A DNA stretch of 64,000 bases, taken from assembly GCA_022072165.1 (NCBI GenBank), contig JAJVIF010000001.1, positions 523,353-587,352 on the forward strand. The letters run 5' to 3'. Below are positions 1-7,378 of the stretch, one piece after another. Under the pieces are notes generated by a model, which was given only the letters and a program-made list of their open reading frames with translations, was not told where the DNA came from and made no database searches. Position 1 is the stretch's first letter, and each line of letters begins with the position of its first letter. The position numbers and the translations under genes are program-made. The DNA comes from a bacterium. GTDB lineage: Bacteria > JAJVIF01.

Positions 1-236
1 CCATCGCCGCGCCGGCCGGGTCTGGCACCATCGCGCTGAATGGTGGGGCCGCTCGCCTGGGGCAGCCAGGCGATCTGGTCATCATCATCGCCTACGGCTA
101 CTATCAGGATCAGGACGAGCATCAGGCCCGGGTCGTGTTCGTGGATGAGCTAAACGCCATCGTGAGCGTCGATACCCAGAGTCGCGGGGAGACGGACCAG
201 CTTCGGCTGGCTGGCATCCCGGCGCAGCTGTACTAG
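1..236 (+). CDS. panD: Aspartate 1-decarboxylase, C-terminal part (cut by window edge)
   Basis: The frame is open from the window edge and ends at TAG 234-236. The roughly 77 visible residues match the C-terminal half of PanD: an 'IAAPAGSGTIALNGGAARL' stretch, then 'GDLVIIIAYG' and 'ARVVFVDELNAIV'. PanD is a pyruvoyl enzyme that converts L-aspartate to beta-alanine for pantothenate and CoA. The self-cleavage site and catalytic Ser lie upstream, outside the window. The neighbours nadA and nadX also serve a cofactor pathway that draws on aspartate, and coaX lies about 7 kb away. Identification is firm despite truncation. Confidence 0.88.
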   Translation, partial: IAAPAGSGTIALNGGAARLGQPGDLVIIIAYGYYQDQDEHQARVVFVDELNAIVSVDTQSRGETDQLRLAGIPAQLY

Positions 237-379
237 TCCGCCGTCCGCTGGCAGATCCCCTGCCGGTCGCCCATTGCCCGGAGGCCCCGACGGCCGCCTC
301 CATGCGCAGCGAAAACTCCCCGGAGTTTGCTGACGCCCCCCGGTCTCTCTGCCTAGAGCGACCGTAAGTGAGTCCCACC

Positions 380-1360
380 ATGACCGGACGCATCCAGGAC
401 GAGATCCGCCAGCTAGCACGGGAACAGGACGCCCTGATCCTGGCGCATAACTACCAGCATCCCGAGGTCCAGGAGATTGCCGACTTCATCGGTGACTCCT
501 TCGAACTGGCCAAAGCGGGTCGTGAAGCCCCCCATTCCCGGATCATCTTCTGCGGGGTCCACTTCATGGCGGAAACGGCCAAGATTCTCTCCCCCGAGAA
601 GTCGGTGCACATGCCGGACACCCACGCCGGTTGCCCGATGGCGAATATGATCTCCGACCGGGTCCTCCAGAAGCTGAAGGACAAATACCCCGGCGCGGGA
701 GTCATGGCCTATGTCAATACCTCCGCTAAGGTCAAGGCGATGAGCGATGTCTGCTGCACCTCCGCCAATGCGGTGCAGGTGGCAGAGATGTACTTCCCTG
801 AAGAACAGCCGATCATTTTCGTCCCGGATGTCTCTTTGGGAACCACTGTCAAAGAGCGGGCGAACCGGAACATCATTCTCTACGAAGGCTTCTGTCCCAC
901 GCACCACCGGATTCTTGCGGAGGATGTCCGTCGCGCCAGAGCCCGTTACCCGCTGGCAAAAGTCATCGCGCACCCCGAGTGCACTGAGGAAGTGAAGGCG
1001 GAGGCGGACTATGTGGAGTCCACGAGCGGCATGCTCCGCAAAGCCGCGACCGATCCAGCCCTCGAGTTCATCGTCTGTACCGAGCAAGGGCTGATCCACC
1101 GCCTCCAGCGGGAGATGCCGGACAAGACGTTCTACTCCCCGAGCGAACTGAATGTCTGCCCCAACATGAAGAAAACGACGCTCGACAAGATCCGCGTCAC
1201 CCTGGAGACGCACAACAACGAGATCTTCGTGGATGAAGAGGTCCGGGAACTGGCCTATCAGGCGCTGGATCGCATGATGGCCTGTTCCGCCCTCGCTGCG
1301 CCGTTGTTGGAGGGCCGGGAGCGGCAGCGGGAACAACGCTATGTAGCCGTCCCGGCATAA
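380..1360 (+). CDS. nadA: Quinolinate synthase NadA
   Basis: NadA condenses iminoaspartate with dihydroxyacetone phosphate to give quinolinate, using a [4Fe-4S] cluster. The protein has about 326 residues, normal for the family. Visible signatures are 'LAHNYQ' near the N-terminus, 'FCGVHFMAETAKIL' with the first likely cluster Cys (about residue 58), 'GFCPTHH' with the second (about 172) and 'NVCPNMKKT' with the third (about 260). The ATG at 380 was chosen because a GTGAG stretch lies 7 bases before it. An in-frame GTG at 368 is the alternative start. A strong terminator follows the gene, separating it from nadX and nadC, which continue the same pathway. Confidence 0.95.
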   Translation: MTGRIQDEIRQLAREQDALILAHNYQHPEVQEIADFIGDSFELAKAGREAPHSRIIFCGVHFMAETAKILSPEKSVHMPDTHAGCPMANMISDRVLQKLKDKYPGAGVMAYVNTSAKVKAMSDVCCTSANAVQVAEMYFPEEQPIIFVPDVSLGTTVKERANRNIILYEGFCPTHHRILAEDVRRARARYPLAKVIAHPECTEEVKAEADYVESTSGMLRKAATDPALEFIVCTEQGLIHRLQREMPDKTFYSPSELNVCPNMKKTTLDKIRVTLETHNNEIFVDEEVRELAYQALDRMMACSALAAPLLEGRERQREQRYVAVPA

Positions 1361-1412
1361 CCACAGCGCTCCTGATCGCCACTTAAAGAGAGTCAGCGAA
1401 ACTGACTCCCCT

Positions 1413-1440
1413 GCCCCCGGAAATGTTGCCGGGGGCTTTT
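1413..1440 (+). terminator. Rho-independent terminator after nadA
   Basis: Stem GCCCCCGG/CCGGGGGC around an 8-base loop, followed directly by TTTT and a further T-rich stretch. It sits about 50 bases after the nadA stop codon. Confidence 0.85.
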
Positions 1441-1487
1441 GATTGATTTTCAGTCGATTGCATCGCCAGAACTCGCTCAAAGGAGAT

Positions 1488-1493
1488 TACAAT
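1488..1493 (+). promoter_or_regulatory. Possible -10 box TACAAT
   Basis: TACAAT lies between the nadA terminator and the small repeat-bearing frame at 1568. It resembles the -10 boxes found before many genes in this window. No clear -35 is visible. Confidence 0.3.
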
Positions 1494-1567
1494 CAGGAAC
1501 CGCAGGGCTACCAACGGGTGAGCCCTGAAAGGATGCACCGGTCATCGACGACGAACGGACCCCGGTC

Positions 1568-1762
1568 ATGCTGATTCCGGTCCGCCCACACGGCGGGAGT
1601 TCGCCGCGGCCGCCGGGCGAAGTGACCTACATGGGTCCGTGTGTCAGTGTCGGGGGAGATCGTTTCGCCTGGGAGTCGATTCCGCGTACGCCCCGCAGCA
1701 TTGGCGAGATGACCTACATGGGTCCATCCCTTCGTCCTGAAGATTTGCGCGGTCGTTATTAG
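1568..1762 (+). CDS. Possible small protein with a repeated TYMGP motif
   Basis: A 64-codon frame between the nadA terminator and nadX. It contains two copies of G-E-(V/M)-T-Y-M-G-P about 28 residues apart, and the DNA is repeated too (GACCTACATGGGTCC occurs in both copies). I recognise no family. No good Shine-Dalgarno sequence precedes the ATG. A short frame starting at 1533 (after GAAAGG) ends in an ATGCTGA overlap with it, which would allow coupled translation. It could be a small protein or simply repeated non-coding DNA. Confidence 0.3.
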   Translation: MLIPVRPHGGSSPRPPGEVTYMGPCVSVGGDRFAWESIPRTPRSIGEMTYMGPSLRPEDLRGRY

Positions 1763-1830
1763 AGTTTTCCGTCCTTTCTTCCCTGCAGTCGTTCCTGTGC
1801 TGCAGCAAACCCTGACCTTGGTATTTCCCG

Positions 1831-1836
1831 TACCAT
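1831..1836 (+). promoter_or_regulatory. -10 box for leaderless nadX
   Basis: TACCAT ends 6 bases before the nadX ATG and there is no Shine-Dalgarno sequence, so transcription would begin at or next to the start codon. Confidence 0.5.
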
Positions 1837-1842
1837 CGACGC

Positions 1843-2640
1843 ATGTCTTCCGCACTTCAGATCGGGCTGCTGGGTGTCGGCGCTATCGGCGGCTACCTCG
1901 CTGCGACTATCACTGAACACGAGGATTGGGAGCTTACCGCCTGGTGGGACCCGGACCCGTCCGCCAGAGCCCGTTTTCATGAGCGATTCCCCCACTTCGC
2001 TTCGGGCGCGATGTCTCCCGATGACTGGACTCCGGGCACGGTGACTCACCTGCTGGAAGCGGCACATCCGCTGGCGGTGCCGGCGGCGCTGCAGACCGCC
2101 CATCGCCTCTCAGCGACCACCATCCTGGCCAGTGTCGGGGGGCTGCTGGCTCCAGAAGCACAGACTGCCTTGGCAGTTAACTTGCAGGCTGGTTTGCGGG
2201 TGCTGGTCCCGTCCGGAGCGATTGGCGGACTCGATCTGTTGCGGGCTATCCCGCGGCAGGCGCTCGAGCAGGTTACGCTCCGGACTCGTAAACCCCCCTC
2301 AGCGCTGCCACCCGCAGAGGCGGCAGGCATCACGGAACCGACTTGTCTCTTTGTCGGGACTGCCCGCGAAGCCATCGCTCGCTTTCCCAAGAATGTCAAT
2401 GTCGCGGTCACGCTGAGCCTCGCCGGCTTAGGCCCAGATCAGACTCAGGTGGAAGTCTGGGCGGACCCTGAAGTCTCGTGGAATACCCACGAAATCGACA
2501 TCGAATCCGCTGTGGGGCACTACCGGGTGAGTTGCGCCAACATCCCATTAGCCGACAACCCCGGGACCTCCGCTCTGGCAGCGATGAGCATCGTGGCCTT
2601 ACTGGCAGGAGAAGAGCCAGGACTCCGTATTGGGTCCTGA
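1843..2640 (+). CDS. nadX: L-aspartate dehydrogenase NadX
   Basis: This 265-residue protein has an N-terminal Rossmann motif ('IGLLGVGAIGGYL') and the NadX/DUF108 C-terminal signature: 'NTHEIDIES' with the catalytic His, then 'NPGTSALAAMSIVALL'. NadX oxidises aspartate to iminoaspartate with NAD(P), replacing the flavoenzyme NadB, and the product feeds NadA. nadC follows after 21 bases, so the two probably form an operon. The start is the ATG at 1843, preceded by TACCAT rather than a ribosome-binding site. No nadB is present in the window. Family assignment is secure. Direct channelling to NadA is inference. Confidence 0.93.
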   Translation: MSSALQIGLLGVGAIGGYLAATITEHEDWELTAWWDPDPSARARFHERFPHFASGAMSPDDWTPGTVTHLLEAAHPLAVPAALQTAHRLSATTILASVGGLLAPEAQTALAVNLQAGLRVLVPSGAIGGLDLLRAIPRQALEQVTLRTRKPPSALPPAEAAGITEPTCLFVGTAREAIARFPKNVNVAVTLSLAGLGPDQTQVEVWADPEVSWNTHEIDIESAVGHYRVSCANIPLADNPGTSALAAMSIVALLAGEEPGLRIGS

Positions 2641-2661
2641 GCTGGCGTACGGGCGCATAAT

Positions 2662-3525
2662 GTGACTGTGACTCCACCCCTCCTCCTTTCTCCAGACATC
2701 CGCCAGTTGCTTGCTGCGGAGCTCGCCATGGATCTCGGATCCGGGGATCTTTCCACCCTCGCTTTTCCGGAGTGGAACACCCGCCAGGCGACCGCAGATG
2801 TCGTCGCCCGCGCCCCCGGTGTCGTTGCAGGGCTCCCATTGATCGAGGTGGTCTGGGAAGTCCTGGGATGGGAAGTGCAGACGACGGGTGATGTCGCAGA
2901 TGGAGAGCAGGTCAGTGCGGGCGACAAGCTTATGACCTGCGCCGGTCCGGCCACAGCGCTCCTGGCAGGTGAGCGGACGCTTCTGAATGTGCTGTCCCAT
3001 CTCTCGGGAATCGCAACCCTCACTGCAGCTTATGTACAGGCCTGCGAGGGGACATCCGCGCGGATATGCGATACCCGTAAGACACTGCCGGGCCTGCGAA
3101 CGCTCCAGAAGTACGCTGTCCGTTGTGGCGGTGGGGTGAATCATCGCTTCTCCTTGGCGGATGCCGTAATGCTCAAGGACAACCATCAGGCATTGCTCAT
3201 GGAGTCGCTGGAGTCTGCGATTCACCGAATCCGACAACGAATTGGGCCGACCGTCCGCATCGAAGTGGAAGTCGACACCATCGCAGGCTTCCGGACCGCT
3301 GCTACCTGCGGCGTGGATGTCATCATGCTGGACAACATGGATCTCGCCATGATCGCGCAATGTGTAAAGGAGCGCCCCAATGGGACGCTCCTGGAAGTCA
3401 GCGGGGGCGTACGCCTCGAGCAGGTGGCGTTGGTGGCCGCACTGGGAGTCGACTACATCTCAGTCGGTCGACTCACCCACTCCGCGCCGGCCCTCGACCT
3501 GGCTCTCGACTTCGCACCAGCCTAG
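2662..3525 (+). CDS. nadC: Nicotinate-nucleotide pyrophosphorylase (carboxylating) NadC
   Basis: NadC converts quinolinate and PRPP to nicotinate mononucleotide. The 287 residues include the family hallmarks 'RKTLPGLRTLQKYAVRCGGG', 'HRFSLADAVMLKDNH', 'IEVEVDT' and 'IMLDNM'. The start is GTG at 2662, with another GTG at 2668. It directly follows nadX. The stop codon overlaps the stop of the convergent octaheme cytochrome gene within a CTAG palindrome, so there is no room for a terminator between them. Confidence 0.96.
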   Translation: MTVTPPLLLSPDIRQLLAAELAMDLGSGDLSTLAFPEWNTRQATADVVARAPGVVAGLPLIEVVWEVLGWEVQTTGDVADGEQVSAGDKLMTCAGPATALLAGERTLLNVLSHLSGIATLTAAYVQACEGTSARICDTRKTLPGLRTLQKYAVRCGGGVNHRFSLADAVMLKDNHQALLMESLESAIHRIRQRIGPTVRIEVEVDTIAGFRTAATCGVDVIMLDNMDLAMIAQCVKERPNGTLLEVSGGVRLEQVALVAALGVDYISVGRLTHSAPALDLALDFAPA

Positions 3526-5165
3526 TTGCTGCCTGCTGAGGCGGTCCGGATCGGGAACTCTGGGGCTTTCGCCCCAAAACCATCCGGATTCACCTGCCAC
3601 TTATGCTCGGGCCGGTTCATGATCTCTTCCACCACCTGCGAACAGGCATTCGCTTCGGCGACTTTGCCTGCCTTGCGAGCGTCTTCGATCAGGTGCCGGA
3701 CCTCCGGGATGAACTCGGTGTACCAGCGCTCGGCGACCTCGAAGGTCCCATGCCAGTGGGCGTAGTCCGGGGCCATCATGCTGGCGCCATGCCGGGCTCG
3801 ACGCCCTTCGTGATGCCAGAGGTAGTACCAGGTCCACTCGACTGTTTCATCGAAATCTGCTTTGGTGAGCAGGCCGTTGTCCTTGAGCGCTTTCATGATG
3901 GACGTGCCCGGCTTGCCGTACTTTTCGTTGTAGGTCTGGATGAAATTGTCGTACTGGACGTAGAAGTTGTTGACGTAGGCGGTGGTGTGGCAGGTCGAGC
4001 AGACCTGCTTCATCCGGTTGCGCTTCTGCTCCCAGGTATCCGTAATCTGCTCCCGCCGCTTGTCCGGATCAGTTTCCGTCACGATCTTGTGATCAGCATC
4101 GGTATCCATGGCGAGCGAGACCGGAGGCCGGTTGGTCCAGGAGATGCGCTGGCCGGGGTCGTGGGTAATCTTCCCGCCCCGGATGTTGGCCGACATGTGG
4201 CAGGTCGCGCAGGTCGGCGCCTGGGAGTAATCCTTCCCCAGGATCCAGGAGTCGGCATCCAGATTCATGTGGTCTTTGAGGTCGTAGTACGCGATGCCGT
4301 GCTTGGACTCGTCGAAGATCTCCTTCTGCGGATGATCCGGTCCGAGGTGACACTTGCCGCAGTTTTCGGGCTGACGGGCACGGCGGGGCGAGAAGTCGTG
4401 GCGACTGTGACAGGCCGAGCAGGACCCCAGCGAGCCATCGAGGTTGATCCGGCCAATCCCGGTGTTGGGCCAGGTGGAGGGGTCCAGAATCGGACGCCCA
4501 TCTTTGTCCTTGGCGATGCTTGCCAGGATCGCCAGGTTCGTGGGTTTGCCTGACGCATCGGGCTTCAGCTCTTCAACCGTCACGATGCCGCCATCTTTGG
4601 TCTGTAGCCCTACTTTCGAACCGTGGCACTGTTTACAGCCGACCGCGGCGAAGGTCATGCCATCAACCATCTTGCTGTCGAAGTCCGGACGGCCTGGGGT
4701 CGCCGCGTGCGGATTAAACGGCACCCGGGCCCCTTCTACGGTCTCGGCAAGCAGGTTATCCAGCGAAGCGAGAATGTTCCCGCCCTTCGCGTGATGGCTG
4801 GCAGAGAACTCTTCATAGACGTCCTGATGACACTTCGCGCAGTCCATAGGAGTCACGATGGCCGCGATGGTCGCGCCGTAGTGCTCGAAGGCATCAACGT
4901 CATCACTGGCCGCCTGATGGCACTCCACACAGCTCACCCCTGAGATGGCGTGTTTGGAGCCGGTCCAGTGATCGATGATGCCCGGACTGACATTCTTGTG
5001 GCAGTCGACGCAGTTTTTGGAGGAACTCGGGACCGCAATGTGATGCGCCCGTAAGCCGGCCTCCTCCTGCTTCCTGGCGACTTCCAGGTACTGGACCATC
5101 AGAAGCGAGGCGAGGAAGACCATCGCCAGCAGCGTGATGATGTTGCGCTTCACTGTCAGTGTCAT
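3522..5165 (-). CDS. Octaheme hydroxylamine-oxidoreductase-like cytochrome c
   Basis: This 547-residue protein has one N-terminal membrane segment (about residues 8-28, probably an uncleaved anchor) and exactly eight CXXCH sites, at about residues 52, 79, 109, 177, 249, 269, 319 and 389. After the last heme site comes 'WHHEGRRARHGASMMAPDY' (ending near residue 468) and 'WHG', the stretch typical of octaheme HAO-family proteins. The Tyr in 'APDY' is a candidate for the cross-linking Tyr of true HAO, which needs an alignment to confirm. It is the last gene of a Rieske-cytochrome b-octaheme cluster, 30 bases after cytochrome b, with a good AAGGAG site. Likely role: periplasmic multiheme electron transfer or nitrogen-compound redox chemistry. 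The direction and substrate cannot be read from sequence. Confidence 0.88.
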   Translation of the reverse strand: MTLTVKRNIITLLAMVFLASLLMVQYLEVARKQEEAGLRAHHIAVPSSSKNCVDCHKNVSPGIIDHWTGSKHAISGVSCVECHQAASDDVDAFEHYGATIAAIVTPMDCAKCHQDVYEEFSASHHAKGGNILASLDNLLAETVEGARVPFNPHAATPGRPDFDSKMVDGMTFAAVGCKQCHGSKVGLQTKDGGIVTVEELKPDASGKPTNLAILASIAKDKDGRPILDPSTWPNTGIGRINLDGSLGSCSACHSRHDFSPRRARQPENCGKCHLGPDHPQKEIFDESKHGIAYYDLKDHMNLDADSWILGKDYSQAPTCATCHMSANIRGGKITHDPGQRISWTNRPPVSLAMDTDADHKIVTETDPDKRREQITDTWEQKRNRMKQVCSTCHTTAYVNNFYVQYDNFIQTYNEKYGKPGTSIMKALKDNGLLTKADFDETVEWTWYYLWHHEGRRARHGASMMAPDYAHWHGTFEVAERWYTEFIPEVRHLIEDARKAGKVAEANACSQVVEEIMNRPEHKWQVNPDGFGAKAPEFPIRTASAGSN

Positions 5166-5195
5166 CTCTCTGCTCCTTGCCCTGCCGCAGCAGAC

Positions 5196-6245
5196 TTAAT
5201 GGGCGACTACGGCTTCCCAGACCGTGAGTCCGATGATGGCCAGCACCGCGATGATGCCGAACCAGACGCTGAGTTCTGAACTCGGTTGACGTCGACGAAT
5301 CGCACCATCGATCCATGGCCAGGCGAACATGACCACCACCACCAGCCCCATGCTCAGCACCGCGGCCGTGCCGGGAAAGAGCTTGAGCCAGCGGAAGGCG
5401 ACATAGAAGAACCACTCCGGCTTGATGATTTCAGGTGTTGACAGGGGATCAGCTGGGGGGCCCAGATGGGCCGGAACCGCCACTGCCAACGTCGTCAGAA
5501 TGACCAGCAGCGACAGTCCGATGATGAGTTCGGTGTAGAGGTGATCCGGAAAAAAGTTGAAGGAGCGCGGCTTGTCTTCCGGTTCATCCTCGAACCGGAA
5601 CTCGGTGACACCCTGCAGCCGGATCATCGTGATGTGCAGCGCGACCAGCAGAATGATGAGCACTGGCAGGACCGCCGCATGAATGATGTAGAACCGCGAC
5701 AGCGTATGCTCGTTGTAGACCTCGCCCGCCAGCAGGAGCTGCTTGAGGAGGCTGCCGACGACCGGCACGTTGTCTGCGATGTTCGCGCCAACCGTAGCGC
5801 CCCAGTAGCTGAGCTGCTCATACACCAGGCTGTAGCCGGTAAAGCCGGTCAGGAGTGTGCAGATCAGCAGGCCCATCCCGATGACCCAGTTCAGTTCCCG
5901 GGGAGCGCGATACGCGCCGGTAAAGAAGACCCGCATCTGATGGAGGATGACCGCCGCGATCATCAGGGTCGCGCCCCATTTGTGCAGACCCCGGATGTAC
6001 CAGCCGAAGCTGACATCCTCGGTAATCTGCCGGACCGATTCATAGGCCGTCAGCATGGAAGGCTGGTAGTACATCGCCAGTAGGATGCCGGTGATGATCT
6101 GGCCCATAAACAACAGCGCCGGAGTGCCTCCCAGGGCAAACCACCAGCGCTTCAGGTGATTCGGAACGGGTTCATTGGTGAACTCCCGCAGTTGTTCAGG
6201 GGAGATAGGGATCCGTTGCTGCAGCCAGCCTGGATTGGTTGCCAT
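5196..6245 (-). CDS. Cytochrome b of a bc-type complex (b6-like heme spacing)
   Basis: This 349-residue integral membrane protein carries the four heme-b His ligands: H88 and H102 in one helix, and H189 and H204 in another. The second pair has 14 residues between the histidines, as in cytochrome b6; bc1-type cytochrome b has 13. A 'KPEWFFYVAFRWLK' stretch gives the PEWF quinol-site motif, so the protein combines b6-like and subunit-IV-like parts in one chain, with a short C-terminus. An AAAGGAGG site precedes the ATG. It lies 14 bases after the Rieske gene and before the octaheme cytochrome, and presumably moves electrons from quinol to those partners. Confidence 0.93.
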   Translation of the reverse strand: MATNPGWLQQRIPISPEQLREFTNEPVPNHLKRWWFALGGTPALLFMGQIITGILLAMYYQPSMLTAYESVRQITEDVSFGWYIRGLHKWGATLMIAAVILHQMRVFFTGAYRAPRELNWVIGMGLLICTLLTGFTGYSLVYEQLSYWGATVGANIADNVPVVGSLLKQLLLAGEVYNEHTLSRFYIIHAAVLPVLIILLVALHITMIRLQGVTEFRFEDEPEDKPRSFNFFPDHLYTELIIGLSLLVILTTLAVAVPAHLGPPADPLSTPEIIKPEWFFYVAFRWLKLFPGTAAVLSMGLVVVVMFAWPWIDGAIRRRQPSSELSVWFGIIAVLAIIGLTVWEAVVAH

Positions 6246-6259
6246 CGCTCCGGCCTCCT

Positions 6260-6781
6260 TTAGGTCGCCGCCCCGGTACCTGTAGGGATGGGGACCTCAA
6301 TGAACAGCAGGCCGTCCTGAATTTTCAGGGGATACCGCGACAGCGACTGCTTCGCCTGTGCGGGCGGTCCTTCCGTAGCAATACCCGAGGGATCAAAGGC
6401 CCCGTTATGGCAGGGGCAGAAGAAGCGCTGCCTGACACTTTCCCAGTGGACCTGACACCCCAAATGTGGACAGGTGGAGGACAACGCGACAAAATCCTCG
6501 ACCGCCCCGGTCTCTCCCTGACGGGCAATCGCGATTTTCTCGCCGGTGGGACCGGTATAGGAAAGCGATCCACCCTTTGGGATATCCCGCGCAATCGCAA
6601 CATACAGCCACGCGGTGGGCCGTCCTCCAGCGGGGTACAGGAATTGCGAGGCGATCCACCCCAGACCACCAGCGGTCCCGGCCAGTCCGAGGGCGACTCC
6701 CATGCCAGCCATCCCGCCGAGGACGGTCCGTCGCTCGATCGGCTCATCTGGTCCTGGCGCTGCAACATCGTGTGGAGTCAT
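6260..6781 (-). CDS. Rieske iron-sulfur protein of a bc-type complex
   Basis: The 173-residue protein holds both Rieske cluster motifs, 'CPHLGC' and 'CPCHNG', each giving one Cys and one His ligand to the [2Fe-2S] centre, with the extra Cys residues for the disulfide. The N-terminus has a twin-arginine-like 'ERRTVLGGMAG' followed by a hydrophobic segment, as usual for Tat-exported Rieske proteins. I chose the ATG at 6781 because GAGGTGA lies 8 bases before it. An in-frame GTG at 6886 would add 35 uncharacteristic residues. First gene of the Rieske-cytochrome b-octaheme operon, downstream of a CRP/FNR-like palindrome. Confidence 0.94.
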   Translation of the reverse strand: MTPHDVAAPGPDEPIERRTVLGGMAGMGVALGLAGTAGGLGWIASQFLYPAGGRPTAWLYVAIARDIPKGGSLSYTGPTGEKIAIARQGETGAVEDFVALSSTCPHLGCQVHWESVRQRFFCPCHNGAFDPSGIATEGPPAQAKQSLSRYPLKIQDGLLFIEVPIPTGTGAAT

Positions 6782-6829
6782 GGTGTACTCACCTCGGTCA
6801 GGTGGGGCTTTGTGGCCTGTACCTGGGCA

Positions 6830-6871
6830 ATAGTGGATGGGAATGTCTGAAACTTTGGTGACGTGGGTCAC
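6830..6871 (-). promoter_or_regulatory. CRP/FNR-like operator and -10 box before the Rieske operon
   Basis: A perfect GTGA-N6-TCAC dyad occupies 6858-6871. On the minus strand, CACTAT at 6835-6830 lies where a -10 box would be if the dyad were centred at about -41.5, the usual position for a class II CRP/FNR-family activator. No regulator gene of that family is in the window. Confidence 0.45.
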
Positions 6872-6980
6872 GTATTTTTTGGGCACCGAATCATTAGTGT
6901 GACCAAAATCTAAACGGCCAGGAGTTCCCCGTGCGTTTGTCCCGGTGTGCCATCGAGTCCCGCCTTGTCAGGACTCTGGG

Positions 6981-6986
6981 TAGAAT
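6981..6986 (+). promoter_or_regulatory. -10 box TAGAAT
   Basis: TAGAAT preceded by GGG, 50 bases before the coiled-coil gene at 7037, which has its own ribosome-binding site. Same form as other -10 boxes in the window. Confidence 0.45.
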
Positions 6987-7036
6987 GCCGTGGTACCCGA
7001 CACCTCCCGTGTCGGCGACATTAGCGTGAGGATCCC

Positions 7037-7357
7037 ATGTCCACCCAGCCACTCCCACCCCCTGAAGAACGGCTCACGCAGCAGGAACGGGCCAATTTCC
7101 TGGAGGAGTTCATCCGCCGGGTGACCGAGGAAATGGACGCCCTCATGGAGGGGCGCAATTTTGATGCGGAGATCAAATCGCTGAAGTTCCGGATCGGACT
7201 CCTGGAACGAGGGGAGTCAGCCGATTTTAGGGAACGGGTCCGATCTCTGCGCGAGGAATTGGCTCATGTCGAGGAGGAATACGCCCTTCTTCGCCCCAAG
7301 CTGGAGCGTCTCGAGCAGGAGCGTCGCTTTTACCGGAGTCAAACGTCCGGGTTCTAG
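7037..7357 (+). CDS. Small coiled-coil protein of unknown function
   Basis: A 106-residue, highly charged protein, almost entirely predicted helix. Long runs with heptad-like leucines ('SLKFRIGLLERGE', 'RVRSLREELAHVEEEYALL', 'LERLEQERRF') suggest a coiled coil. No signal peptide or membrane segment is present. The ATG is preceded by GAGG. It lies 21 bases before coaX and is probably co-transcribed with it. I do not recognise a family. A structural or scaffold role is only a guess. Confidence 0.75.
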   Translation: MSTQPLPPPEERLTQQERANFLEEFIRRVTEEMDALMEGRNFDAEIKSLKFRIGLLERGESADFRERVRSLREELAHVEEEYALLRPKLERLEQERRFYRSQTSGF

Positions 7358-7378
7358 CCCGTCGAAAGAGGTCTGGTT

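Noticed and set aside
413-1480. Long open frame antisense to nadA
   Set aside because: It is the mirror of the nadA codon pattern in G+C-rich DNA; it has no recognisable domain, while nadA is complete on the other strand.
3603-4553. Long plus-strand frame across the octaheme cytochrome gene
   Set aside because: The minus strand here encodes eight correctly placed CXXCH motifs; the plus-strand product has no domain.
3522-5165. Octaheme protein as pentaheme nitrite reductase NrfA
   Set aside because: NrfA has five hemes and a CXXCK site; here there are eight CXXCH sites and an HAO-type C-terminal stretch.
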